Shown here one piece after another: positions 45,015-52,527 of a stretch of 64,000 nt of DNA (the stretch's first letter is position 1; every line of letters begins with the position of its first letter). Source of the stretch: a virus; IMG/VR virus record IMGVR_UViG_3300023116_005108, positions 1 to 64,000 of that record; one strand, given 5' to 3'. The notes under the pieces were generated by a model, which saw only the letters and a program-made list of their open reading frames with translations, had not been told where the DNA came from and searched no databases. The translations under genes were made by a program, and so were the position numbers.

Positions 45015-45365
45015 TTACCTCACACTATTTGCGAGTCTATACAGTTCAATACTATTTTTATCAAATTTAACAAATTTTCCAGATTTTGCAATTTTGTTAT
45101 TTGATATTAAATTGTAAGAGATATTCAGATTATCACCGTCGTTAATTATAGAAGATACAGTTTTTGTAGATAGTATAAAATGCAGGTAATTTTCATAAAT
45201 AAATTTTGACACAAACATCATGATTTGATTATCTAAATCTCCATCTTTTACTAGATTAAAATTTGGTATTTCACCGCTGTCATCTAATAAGATGCTAAAA
45301 CCGTTTTTACTTTCTTCATCTAGACATATGATTCTAGTCAAAATATTTACAGAAAAGTTATCCAT
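45015..45365 (-). CDS. hypothetical small protein (116 aa)
   Basis: Not recognised. A 116-aa protein with alternating strand and helix (ILTRIICLDEESKNGFSILL, IMMFVSKFIYENYLHFIL, SIELYRLANSVR). No strong Shine-Dalgarno; its start overlaps the end of the small membrane protein gene by 8 bases, suggesting coupled translation. Confidence 0.4.
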   Translation of the reverse strand: MDNFSVNILTRIICLDEESKNGFSILLDDSGEIPNFNLVKDGDLDNQIMMFVSKFIYENYLHFILSTKTVSSIINDGDNLNISYNLISNNKIAKSGKFVKFDKNSIELYRLANSVR

Positions 45366-45537
45366 TTGATAGCATTTTGCCTATAGTGGCAAGTCCAGCA
45401 CCGCATAGAACTACAGCTAGTCCAGATTGCCAAGTCTCTAATGATGGTATTTCTACTATCTTGGTGAAAAATACTGGACTAAGAAATGCAACCATAACTA
45501 CTCCAGTAATATGTAATATTTTTGCGAATGCCTTCAT
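45358..45537 (-). CDS. small two-span membrane protein (59 aa)
   Basis: A 59-aa protein with two hydrophobic segments (ILHITGVVMVAFLSPVFF and GLAVVLCGAGLATIGKML). I chose the ATG with GGAG six bases before it; that GGAG overlaps the end of the glycosyltransferase gene. Function unknown; a membrane partner for the neighbouring glycosyltransferase or a host-takeover peptide are possibilities. Confidence 0.45.
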   Translation of the reverse strand: MKAFAKILHITGVVMVAFLSPVFFTKIVEIPSLETWQSGLAVVLCGAGLATIGKMLSNG

Positions 45538-45538
45538 T

Positions 45539-46633
45539 TTAAACTCCACTCAATTTTAAAAGGTTATTGTGTATTGTATTTGCAGTTTCCCTCCATGTAA
45601 ATTTTTGTGCAGATTTAATTCCTGCTATATTTTCTCGTAAAGATCCATCTTTCCTTTTTTGATGAATATTACGCATATGTTCAACCATTTGGTCTACTTC
45701 ACTACCGCCTATCTTTCTCCATTGAAATTCACCATGAAACCATTTACCATCATTGGCAGGTTCATATCCAGAATCCATATGTATAAGTCGGCAGTTTTCT
45801 GTATTACAAAATTCCGTATGTCCAGTAGCATGTGAAATAATAACGTGTCTGCCACATGCCAGCAATTCTAAAGCCTCTAAATTCCACCCCTCTGCTCTTG
45901 ATGGAAATATACCGCAATGTATCTGTGACATGATACTATACACCATGGCCTGAGTTTGCTGACGAGGCACGAATATGATCTTATCACCTAGTTTTGTGTT
46001 CTTAAAGCTATTTATCCATGCCTGAGTCTCTTCTGGTTTCAAGAATGGATTACTTGCCATCATTACAAGAAGAACATCATCATCTTTTTCAAATGCCTTA
46101 TTGAATACTTCGGGAAGTATATCGTGTCCCTTACGTGCTTCAAACTTGCCAAAGTTTCCAAATATTGTTTTTCCATTATCTGGCAATGGACAAGGCTTAA
46201 AAATATTATCATCATATCCTAAACGAACAACATGAGTATGTCCAACTTTTTTTGGAACATTGTCATGAATTACGTTCTTAGCCCAATCAGAGCAGACAAA
46301 CAACTCATCTGGGTTGTTTAGGGAATGCAGTTCTCTATGATTAAATTCCTCCAATTCAAATATCGGCATTGCCACTCTAAGACCTTTACCATAAAATGAT
46401 CTAAGATCAAATTGATGCCATATTTTTAAACATGGAGCGTCGTAAAAAAAATCCCAACGACCTAATACATCCTGTATATGAGGACGTAATAGATCGTCAG
46501 GATTTGGTTGGTGATGATCTAATATTGGAATGTATCTTAAATCATAATTAAGATTAAGAAGTTCCTTTAGAATGTATGATGATACGTATCCATAAGAAGT
46601 AGTATTAATAGGAGCATTAAGATTCAGTTTCAT
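45539..46633 (-). CDS. GT-B glycosyltransferase, family 4-type (364 aa)
   Basis: Two Rossmann-like halves. The N-terminal half has NAPINTTSYGYVSSYIL (acceptor loop) and PDELFVCSDWAKNVI. The donor half has KTIFGNFGKFEARKGHDIL, then HCGIFPSRAEGWNLEALELLACG (residues ~240-262), the E-x7-E type signature of retaining GT4 enzymes. Cytoplasmic, no signal peptide. The acceptor is unknown; protein or phage DNA modification and surface glycan are all possible. It overlaps the upstream 64-aa gene by 17 bases. Confidence 0.75.
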   Translation of the reverse strand: MKLNLNAPINTTSYGYVSSYILKELLNLNYDLRYIPILDHHQPNPDDLLRPHIQDVLGRWDFFYDAPCLKIWHQFDLRSFYGKGLRVAMPIFELEEFNHRELHSLNNPDELFVCSDWAKNVIHDNVPKKVGHTHVVRLGYDDNIFKPCPLPDNGKTIFGNFGKFEARKGHDILPEVFNKAFEKDDDVLLVMMASNPFLKPEETQAWINSFKNTKLGDKIIFVPRQQTQAMVYSIMSQIHCGIFPSRAEGWNLEALELLACGRHVIISHATGHTEFCNTENCRLIHMDSGYEPANDGKWFHGEFQWRKIGGSEVDQMVEHMRNIHQKRKDGSLRENIAGIKSAQKFTWRETANTIHNNLLKLSGV

Positions 46634-46811
46634 TCAATTGGTCTTTTCTGAATGGTGCTAGTTTTGGTTCACTAGCTTTTTTAAGCTGTTCCAACTCTTT
46701 TTCAAGTTTTCTTTCTTCTCGCAGGAGTGTTCTCTTTTTGAGAAGTTTTCGCTTAACTCTTGTCTTACGAGCCTGCTCCTTCTGTACTCTTCTTTTTTCC
46801 TTACTCATCAT
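46617..46811 (-). CDS. small basic coiled-coil protein (64 aa)
   Basis: A 64-aa protein made of one long, highly charged helix (KEKRRVQKEQARKTRVKRKL, then LREERKLEKELEQLKK). About 40% of residues are Lys or Arg, so nucleic-acid binding is plausible. GAGG lies three bases before the first ATG and six before the second. It overlaps its upstream neighbour by 11 bases. Confidence 0.45.
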   Translation of the reverse strand: MMSKEKRRVQKEQARKTRVKRKLLKKRTLLREERKLEKELEQLKKASEPKLAPFRKDQLNETES

Positions 46812-47037
46812 CTTCCTCTTGGGTCTTAACGTATATTACTTCATCTGCTCTTAGAAGTATTACTTCCCGTCCAATATCAGTATCACTAATAACCTCTATA
46901 CAATTATCACTAAGTTCACCAGAAAAAACATCGTAGATTTGATCTACTAGCAATGTTGAAGCGTCTTTTTTAAGGAAGACGGTTATATCCTGATTATTTC
47001 TTAGATGTATTGTAATCCTTCGTTTTTCACCTGACAT
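46801..47037 (-). CDS. hypothetical small beta-rich protein (78 aa)
   Basis: Not recognised. A 78-aa protein with several short strands (RRITIHLRNNQDITVFLKK, NCIEVISDTD, EVILLRADEVIYVK) and an acidic end (TQEEDDE). I chose the ATG overlapping the SSB stop (TGATG). The fold might be a small SH3-like or OB barrel. It is coupled to the SSB gene, so a DNA-linked role is possible. Confidence 0.4.
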   Translation of the reverse strand: MSGEKRRITIHLRNNQDITVFLKKDASTLLVDQIYDVFSGELSDNCIEVISDTDIGREVILLRADEVIYVKTQEEDDE

Positions 47038-47375
47038 CAAAAGCTACTTTCTTGAGAAGCCCTCTTTGCTATCTTGAATAAGTTGTTAGCATACACAACG
47101 GCCTCTCGACGTTCATTTCCATTCTTATCAGTAAATTCATCTACTGATAATCGACCAACAACTGCGATCTTGTCGCCCTTCTCTGGGGAGAAGTATTCAA
47201 AATCTCTGTATGCAAAGCCAAATAGTTTTACGTCAATAAACAACGTATCTTCTTTGTCTCCGCGTTTTGTATTAGCTGCCATTCTGATCTTAGCGTGTTT
47301 TCCATTTTCAGATTCATAGATATCTGGATCACGCACTAAGTTACCTACAAGTTTGATTTCATTGTTTAGTGACAT
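47037..47375 (-). CDS. ssb: single-stranded DNA-binding protein (112 aa)
   Basis: An OB fold with bacterial SSB landmarks: LNNEIKLVGNLVRDPDIYESENGKHAKI, RMAANTK, FIDVKLFGFAYRDFE, KGDKIAVVGRLSVDEFTDKNGNE. The usual acidic C-terminal tip is missing (it ends RASQESSF). I chose the ATG giving MSLNNEI, six bases after GAGG; an ATG four codons upstream lies inside a repeated TATAATGAGG element. It is the first gene of its unit, about 60 bases downstream of a hairpin. A second, more diverged SSB-like gene lies at 21321. Confidence 0.75.
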   Translation of the reverse strand: MSLNNEIKLVGNLVRDPDIYESENGKHAKIRMAANTKRGDKEDTLFIDVKLFGFAYRDFEYFSPEKGDKIAVVGRLSVDEFTDKNGNERREAVVYANNLFKIAKRASQESSF

Positions 47376-47380
47376 AACAC

Positions 47381-47395
47381 ACCTCATTATAGTCT
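47381..47395 (-). promoter_or_regulatory. candidate promoter element, copy 2 (AGACTATAATGAGGT)
   Basis: The same 15 bases as at 14083-14097, on the same strand, and again between a terminator-like hairpin and the first gene of a unit. TATAAT (minus, 47386-47391) would place a transcription start very close to the SSB ATG at 47375, giving a nearly leaderless message. No good -35 is visible, so a phage sigma or activator would be needed. Confidence 0.4.
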
Positions 47396-47411
47396 AAGTA
47401 ATAGAAAAGAT

Positions 47412-47436
47412 CCAGTTTTTTACTGTGAGAAACTGG
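47412..47436 (-). terminator. probable terminator after the 106-aa early gene
   Basis: On the minus strand CCAGTTT pairs with AAACTGG (plus strand 47412-47418 and 47430-47436), followed by ATCTTTTCT. It lies about 17 bases after the stop of the gene at 47453-47773. The stem is 7 bp with only four GC pairs and the T run is interrupted, so strength is moderate. Confidence 0.55.
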
Positions 47437-47452
47437 AAAAACTCACCATTCA

Positions 47453-47773
47453 TCAAAAGATTGTTTCTAGCATCTTGCCACGAACAATCTGAGCGTGACC
47501 TCGATTAGATCCAGAATACACAGCCATTGCTAGTTGAGGCGTAATGCCAATAGCTCTAGCTGCACGTTCTGTGCCACGCTTTGTATTCTCAAAATAGCCG
47601 CTGCCAAGACTGCCTGCTACGGCAGTAACTGGATTAAAGGTCTTGCCTTTGTGTTGGCCTCGTCTAGCAACTCCGACAATTTTGTTTTCAACATATTCCC
47701 AAGAATACGCAGATGAAACACGAGTCAGAGTTTCTAAGAATACTGTCTGGGTCATAACTGTCTTGCTTGCCAT
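47453..47773 (-). CDS. hypothetical basic protein, own transcription unit (106 aa)
   Basis: Not recognised. I chose the ATG giving MASKTVMTQTVFLE because a strong AAGGAG lies seven bases before it; an earlier TTG is unlikely. The 106-aa product is basic and Gly/Ser/Thr-rich, with GVARRGQHKGKTFNPVTAVA and GTERAARAIGITPQLAMAV. The latter could be a short helix-turn-helix. It has its own -10 box upstream and a terminator downstream, and lies at the divergent switch, where early phage genes often sit. A DNA-binding or host-takeover role is a guess. Confidence 0.5.
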   Translation of the reverse strand: MASKTVMTQTVFLETLTRVSSAYSWEYVENKIVGVARRGQHKGKTFNPVTAVAGSLGSGYFENTKRGTERAARAIGITPQLAMAVYSGSNRGHAQIVRGKMLETIF

Positions 47774-47815
47774 AGTAAGTCTCCTTGAAAAAAATCCTAA
47801 CAAACAGTTTACAGT

Positions 47816-47821
47816 ATTATA
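47816..47821 (-). promoter_or_regulatory. -10 box of the leftward early-type gene
   Basis: A perfect TATAAT on the minus strand, about 43 bases before the ATG at 47773, leaving a leader with AAGGAG. No convincing -35 lies 17 bases upstream. The pair promoter plus downstream hairpin makes the gene at 47453-47773 a separate unit. Confidence 0.5.
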
Positions 47822-48016
47822 CCGAGTTCCGACCGAAAGCTCACCGATTTTTCTTGATTTTCCCTGAAGTTCAGAAAAGTATCGTCTTTTTCAATGTTGC
47901 TTGGCTATAATCTACTGGCTGGTTGTTGATTTCCAGCTTACAGTCCTGTTGACAAACAAAAATCATCAGCTTGTGAGGCGTAGGCGAAATAATATCAGCT
48001 AAAGAACCTCCAACTG

Positions 48017-48059
48017 CACAGATATCCAATGGTTGCGAGCAGTCGCGTAATGATCTGTG
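48017..48059. repeat. inverted repeat with nested hairpin
   Basis: CACAGAT (48017-48023) is the reverse complement of ATCTGTG (48053-48059). Between them GCGA (48035-48038) and TCGC (48043-48046) form a small inner hairpin. The nested layout suggests an operator, an origin element or a structured RNA in the divergent region. Confidence 0.45.
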
Positions 48060-48081
48060 TAACCCCCACAAGTTTATTTTT

Positions 48082-48106
48082 CAGAAGAAATTTTTATTTC
48101 TTTCTG
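48082..48106. repeat. AT-rich hairpin
   Basis: CAGAAGAAAT (48082-48091), loop TTTT, then ATTTCTTTCTG, pairing with one bulge. The stem is ten base pairs but weak. On the plus strand it is followed by a T-rich stretch. It may be a protein-binding site or a duplex-unwinding element; a terminator role has no obvious gene to serve. Confidence 0.4.
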
Positions 48107-48204
48107 AGCTTTATTATTTTTACATATTTAGTTTTAAGTTTCAATTGTAGAGTTTACTACTTTACATGCTTATAGATAAGAAGTTCAGGTAAAAAGGAAA
48201 AAGT

Positions 48205-48558
48205 ATGAAGATTTCACAAAGAGCATACGAAGTAGAAAAGCGTTGGGGTAAAGAAGTTTGGTTTGCCAACAACGAAGAAAAGGATTACTGTGGTAAAGTT
48301 CTCTATATTAATCCCGGAGAAAAATTAAGTCTTCACTTTCATGTTATCAAGGAAGAACATCTCTTTCTTTTACATGGAGATTGTAGTGTGACTTACCTAA
48401 CACAAAAAGGTAATGAAGTAAGATTTGACATGAACGAAGGAGAAGCGTTACACATTAAGCCCGGATTTGTTCATAGATTTTCAACTGTTAATGGGTGTAC
48501 ATTGCTTGAAGCTAGTACTTTCCATCGGGATAGTGATAGCTACAGGGTGCAACGGTGA
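48205..48558 (+). CDS. cupin, sugar isomerase-like (117 aa)
   Basis: A single cupin barrel close to the C-terminal domain of mannose-6-phosphate isomerases: EKRWGKEVWFANNEEKDYCGKVL, LSLHFHVIKEEHLFLLHGD (metal-binding His-x-His and Glu), GEALHIKPGFVHRFS (second His). AGGA lies six bases before the ATG. It is the first gene of the 14-kb plus-strand sugar cluster. It probably binds a metal and a sugar phosphate or nucleotide sugar; isomerase or regulatory function is inferred. Confidence 0.65.
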   Translation: MKISQRAYEVEKRWGKEVWFANNEEKDYCGKVLYINPGEKLSLHFHVIKEEHLFLLHGDCSVTYLTQKGNEVRFDMNEGEALHIKPGFVHRFSTVNGCTLLEASTFHRDSDSYRVQR

Positions 48559-49412
48559 AAGTCTTATTAATATCAGATTTTGGAGTCCATCACACATCCG
48601 GTGGGGCACAAAGAAGTAATCAGATAATTATTGACAAAGGTGCTTCAAGAGGTCATTATGTGAATTGTTTTCACTATGATTCACACGCCTCTGTTCTACA
48701 ACAAGATTATGACGTTGTAATTTCTTCTAATCTTGAGGCAATTTCATCTAGATATCCACAATTAGTTCAAAATATCCCAAATTTAGACAATCATGTTAGA
48801 CTTGAACATGACTCAAATTTGTACTGGCCAAATGACTTTAGGAAACATTTTTGGGGATCATGTAAGATATCCTTTTTCTTGACAGAGTTTCATCATCAAT
48901 TTTTTGTAGATATGTACGGAGATATATTTCCAAACGTCAAGATAGTTCCCGACCCGATTGATGCGTCATTTAAAGATTTGGGTAAAGAAAGAAAAGACAA
49001 AATTGGATATGTTGGATTTATGCACCCCCTAAAGGGAACTGATAATTTTATCAAGTACGCTGATGATAATAAGGACAAGAATTTTGTTGTCGCGGGTTGG
49101 GGTAGCGAAGACTATCTTAACCAGATAAACCAACGTAAAAACATTGAATTCCTTGGAAAGTTAAGCCATAATGATATGCTGGAGTTCTATAATGGGATAG
49201 ATTCTTTGTATTATAACCCAATTTGCAATGAGCCTTTTTGTCGGGCTGTTGGTGAGGCACTAATGTGCGGCACTAAAATAATTGGAGGTTCCGATAGAAT
49301 TGGTTCATTAAAGATGTATCAATCAGACCCTCTATTCAGAGAAAAATGTATTGATGCTGCCGATGACTTTTGGGGAATTATAGAAAATGATTTCAATACT
49401 TTGTCCAACTAG
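48555..49412 (+). CDS. GT-B glycosyltransferase (285 aa)
   Basis: The GTG start lies in a GTGA overlap with the cupin stop. N-terminal half: KVLLISDFGVHHTSGGAQRSNQ (acceptor loop). C-terminal half: DKIGYVGFMHPLKGTDNFIKYA, then IEFLGKLSHNDMLEFYNGID and NEPFCRAVGEALMCGTKIIG, the E-containing donor-binding segment of GT4-like enzymes. It probably adds a sugar to the cluster's glycan. It overlaps the next gene by 26 bases. Confidence 0.75.
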   Translation: MKVLLISDFGVHHTSGGAQRSNQIIIDKGASRGHYVNCFHYDSHASVLQQDYDVVISSNLEAISSRYPQLVQNIPNLDNHVRLEHDSNLYWPNDFRKHFWGSCKISFFLTEFHHQFFVDMYGDIFPNVKIVPDPIDASFKDLGKERKDKIGYVGFMHPLKGTDNFIKYADDNKDKNFVVAGWGSEDYLNQINQRKNIEFLGKLSHNDMLEFYNGIDSLYYNPICNEPFCRAVGEALMCGTKIIGGSDRIGSLKMYQSDPLFREKCIDAADDFWGIIENDFNTLSN

Positions 49413-50082
49413 AAACAGAACAGCCGGTCTAAGTCGAATGTGGCAGTCCGCCTTGGATACCGCAGACAATCCAGATTGTTTGGAGTTGGTTATATACGTC
49501 GATCATGATGATGAGGCAACTCATAAGTTTCTTGAATCTAACCTGCCCGAAGCATTAGTTATTATATCAAATCCGGATAAACCTGAAATATATAGCAATT
49601 TACATAATATATGTTGCAATGGATGTACTCATGACATATTGATGGGTTGTGCTGACGATGTTATTTTTAGAACGAATGGTTGGGATACAGCAGTTATTGA
49701 GGAGTTTAACAAGCTAGACGACAAAATAGGATTTGTTTATCCTAATGATGGACATCATGGTGAAAATCTAGGAACTCACGGCTTCTTTCATAAGAACTGG
49801 TTTAATACTCTAGGATATATTTCACCACCTATATTTAATGTTGATTATTCCGATAATTATGTAATGAATGTAGCTAAGGGTGTAGAAAGATGTATCTATC
49901 TTCCCAATATTCTAATCGAACATATGCATTGGACATTTGGTAAAAGTGATTTTGATGTAACGGCAAAAGAGGGTCATGCTAGAAGATTATCTACCAATAA
50001 CGCTAATATATTCAGGCAGTCACATCAAATGCAGTTAGATGACATTCAAAAACTCAAGGACTTTATGAATGAAAAAATATAA
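49387..50082 (+). CDS. GT2-like glycosyltransferase (231 aa)
   Basis: GT-A fold. ISILCPTRNRTAGLSRMWQ is the N-terminal nucleotide-binding strand and loop of family 2. LELVIYVDHDDEAT and HDILMGCADDVIFRTNGWD follow (residues ~32-100), the latter in the DxD position. The late segment has a His-Met-His cluster (IEHMHWTFG). Inverting sugar transfer in the cytoplasm is expected. It overlaps genes on both sides. Confidence 0.7.
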   Translation: MISILCPTRNRTAGLSRMWQSALDTADNPDCLELVIYVDHDDEATHKFLESNLPEALVIISNPDKPEIYSNLHNICCNGCTHDILMGCADDVIFRTNGWDTAVIEEFNKLDDKIGFVYPNDGHHGENLGTHGFFHKNWFNTLGYISPPIFNVDYSDNYVMNVAKGVERCIYLPNILIEHMHWTFGKSDFDVTAKEGHARRLSTNNANIFRQSHQMQLDDIQKLKDFMNEKI

Positions 50083-50983
50083 GATATTTATATATGACGA
50101 TGCTAAGCCACATGCTCATGATCAAGACCCAGTGTATGAAAACACTGTACCATTAAGCAATATAGGGATAAAAAAGCATTTTGATGTAACAACCTGTCCA
50201 GACAATGCAGACATATTTTATATGGGTCAATTTTCTGAAGGGCAAATTCCAAAATTTAATCAGTATAAATTTTTGCAAAAATATCCAAATAAACATGTTT
50301 GTGATATAGAAGGAGATTGGCTTAATAAAGACTTAGCTCCTGAAGATATTAAAAAAAGTATTTTTACGATCAATGGTCTAAAAGATGCTTACAAACCTCA
50401 TTTAGATAGGATGTTTATAAGACCAACCTTTTCTAAAAATCTCATGAATTTGTTAAAGAAAAAAACTACTAACGATGTAAATTATAACAAAAAATTCTCT
50501 TTCATAGGATTGAACGATCCATTCAATATAAGACTATCTTTAAAAAGTGTATTAGAAAAAAGATTTCCAAATCATACAAATATTACATTAAATAACAGAT
50601 GGTTAGGATCATCAAATGATAAAACACATCACAGAATATTTAACGAAACTATATTATCTGGAACATTTTCATTATGTCCTCGCGGTTCAGGTGTTGACTC
50701 AGTTAGATTTTTAGAATCTTGTTTTCATGGCAGGATACCAATAGTTGTGTCCGACAACGTCTGTTTTGGTTATGAGTTTCCTAAAAAGTTTTATTTTCAG
50801 TATGATTTTAAACAAAACCATGAAATCTTTTTTGACTCTATAATGAATATGACTAATGATGAAATAAAAGAATACTCGAATAATGCTAGAGAATTTTTTA
50901 ATACATATGTAAGAAATTACTTTTATGATCCGACTCAAATGTTTTTAGACTGGTTTAAAAGATATGAAAAAAATACTAGATAA
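50069..50983 (+). CDS. exostosin-like glycosyltransferase, GT47 type (304 aa)
   Basis: The C-terminal half carries the exostosin-domain signature: GTFSLCPRGSGVDSVRFLESCFHGRIPIV and then VSDN (residues ~205-240), the donor-binding segment of GT47 enzymes. The N-terminal half (KIFIYDDAKPHAHDQDP, ADIFYMGQFSEG) is also consistent with this family. It is unusual in a phage. It overlaps the previous gene by 14 bases and the next by 20. The product may extend a glycan with a hexuronic or pentose-type sugar; the donor cannot be read. Confidence 0.7.
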   Translation: MKKYKIFIYDDAKPHAHDQDPVYENTVPLSNIGIKKHFDVTTCPDNADIFYMGQFSEGQIPKFNQYKFLQKYPNKHVCDIEGDWLNKDLAPEDIKKSIFTINGLKDAYKPHLDRMFIRPTFSKNLMNLLKKKTTNDVNYNKKFSFIGLNDPFNIRLSLKSVLEKRFPNHTNITLNNRWLGSSNDKTHHRIFNETILSGTFSLCPRGSGVDSVRFLESCFHGRIPIVVSDNVCFGYEFPKKFYFQYDFKQNHEIFFDSIMNMTNDEIKEYSNNAREFFNTYVRNYFYDPTQMFLDWFKRYEKNTR

Positions 50984-51578
50984 TGCGATTGTCGATCAGT
51001 CATCATCTAAACTAATAGATGGAGGAAGGAAGAATAACGATGATTTGACTGGACATTATATTAGAAATATAGTAAATAATATATGTTCAAACAAAGGTAT
51101 AAAGTATCTTGAGATAGGTTTATATCGTGGCGGGATTTTTTCATCAGCTTTATTTCAAAACAATATTCGTGCAGTGGGTATAGATGATTGGTCACAAAAC
51201 TGGCATAATGGTGAATCTAAATTAGCATTTTGGTCTAGGATAGGACCGATTATTGAAACCAATGATGTAAAAATTATCGACAGTGACTGCTGGGTAGAAA
51301 ACTTACTTGGTGATGAAAAATTTAATGTATACACCTTTGATGGACCTCACGGTTGGCAGGATCAATACAATGCTCTAACAAAGTATATACATAACATGGA
51401 AGACCAGTTTATATACATAGTCGATGATTATGATAAAGAAAAGTCACCAGAAGTTATTGATGCTGTACAATCATCTATAGTAGACTTAAAATTAAACATC
51501 TTGTGTGAATACACCATGCCCGCAGGGGATGGATATCATGAAGGTATTTACTTTTCCTGTTTGGAGAAAACAAAGTGA
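50964..51578 (+). CDS. class I SAM-dependent methyltransferase-like protein (204 aa)
   Basis: Residues ~45-75 read IKYLEIGLYRGGIFSSALF and AVGIDDWSQNW, the SAM-binding GxG loop and acidic end of strand 2 in Rossmann-type methyltransferases of the Methyltransf_24 type. FNVYTFDGPHGWQDQYNAL and YIVDDYDKEKS fit strands 4 and 5. Probably methylates a sugar hydroxyl of the cluster's product. It overlaps its neighbours by 20 and 4 bases. Confidence 0.65.
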   Translation: MKKILDNAIVDQSSSKLIDGGRKNNDDLTGHYIRNIVNNICSNKGIKYLEIGLYRGGIFSSALFQNNIRAVGIDDWSQNWHNGESKLAFWSRIGPIIETNDVKIIDSDCWVENLLGDEKFNVYTFDGPHGWQDQYNALTKYIHNMEDQFIYIVDDYDKEKSPEVIDAVQSSIVDLKLNILCEYTMPAGDGYHEGIYFSCLEKTK

Positions 51579-52495
51579 ATAAAATATTAACCGTATATAA
51601 CACCTGTGGTATAAATCAAGATCGTACAGAATGGTATTCCAGATGTATAGAAAGTATATTTAATCAAGATTATGAAACGGACATAGTAGTATCTTCATGT
51701 ATGAATTCACGACCATGTCTTGAAACATTAAAAAGTAGATTTGGAGAATCACTAGGAATAATACATTATCCAGAAAGATACATTGTAAATGTAACTTTTA
51801 ATAAGACGGTATTAATAAAAGATTTAGACAACAAATATGATGGATTTTTCTTTTTAGACTCCGGGGTGGAACTTACAGATAAAACATCTTTGAGTCAGAT
51901 GCAAGAACGTATGTCTACAAACTCAATGGTTTCTCTACAAGTAGATATAGATACTGGGTTTGAACCTCTTGGCTTTAAACAAAACTCTAGTACGGCTCAG
52001 ATTGTAAATCAAGATTTTAAGATTCCTTTAGGTAAAGGAATAAATTTACATTCACAAATTTTTAGTCGTGATATACTTGATACCTTTGGCTTGATAATAC
52101 CAGATGTTTTTGCTGCGTATTGTACAGAAAGTACATTTTCATTTTTAAATGCATGTGTCGAAAAAGAATGGGTAATTGTCAAGGATGTAATGGCACACCA
52201 TAATAAAGCGGTTGATGGACCTTCATCTAGCCAACCTCATTTCTCACCTGTTTACAGAAACCCTTGGAATAATTTACTATATAATAGAAATGCCTTGGAT
52301 TTTATAACAGATGCAAATTGTATTTCTTGCGGTTTGGGTTATGAAGAATGTGGAAATATAATGGTGCATAATCAAGACGCTTACGATAAAGGTAAGCCAA
52401 AATACAAGCAGGAATTGATTGATAATATAAAGAAATATTTTTACTCAAATAAAACAGAGTTAGATTACAATGATATAAATTATGAGTCTATATAG
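51575..52495 (+). CDS. GT2-like glycosyltransferase (306 aa)
   Basis: GTG start in a GTGA overlap. The N-terminus KILTVYNTCGINQDRTEWYSRCIESIFN, then TDIVVSSCMNSRPC, and YDGFFFLDSGVELTDKTSL (the acidic loop, residues ~85-105) follow the GT-A pattern, though the canonical DxD is weakened to LDSG. The C-terminal third has a Cys pair (CISCGLGYEECG). A role in glycan assembly is inferred from the fold and neighbours. Confidence 0.55.
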   Translation: MNKILTVYNTCGINQDRTEWYSRCIESIFNQDYETDIVVSSCMNSRPCLETLKSRFGESLGIIHYPERYIVNVTFNKTVLIKDLDNKYDGFFFLDSGVELTDKTSLSQMQERMSTNSMVSLQVDIDTGFEPLGFKQNSSTAQIVNQDFKIPLGKGINLHSQIFSRDILDTFGLIIPDVFAAYCTESTFSFLNACVEKEWVIVKDVMAHHNKAVDGPSSSQPHFSPVYRNPWNNLLYNRNALDFITDANCISCGLGYEECGNIMVHNQDAYDKGKPKYKQELIDNIKKYFYSNKTELDYNDINYESI

Positions 52496-52527
52496 CACCA
52501 ACTTCACGATTAAAAAAGAGATATAAT

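Larger units (their letters stand above)
47774..48204. promoter_or_regulatory. divergent intergenic control region
   Basis: This is the only gap above 400 bases and separates the leftward block from the rightward sugar cluster. It holds a TATAAT on the minus strand at 47816-47821 for the gene at 47453, and a TATAAT on the plus strand near 47919. It also holds two inverted repeats (48017-48059 and 48082-48106) and a very AT-rich stretch (48070-48190) before the cupin gene. The cupin gene has AGGA six bases before its ATG. A weak 66-codon TTG-start frame (47871-48071, minus) has no Shine-Dalgarno and I do not call it. Origin or promoter functions are possible. Confidence 0.55.

Noticed and set aside
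47871-48071. A 66-codon frame on the minus strand in the divergent region
   Set aside because: It needs a TTG start, has no Shine-Dalgarno, and covers the inverted repeats of the control region; no family or domain is recognisable.
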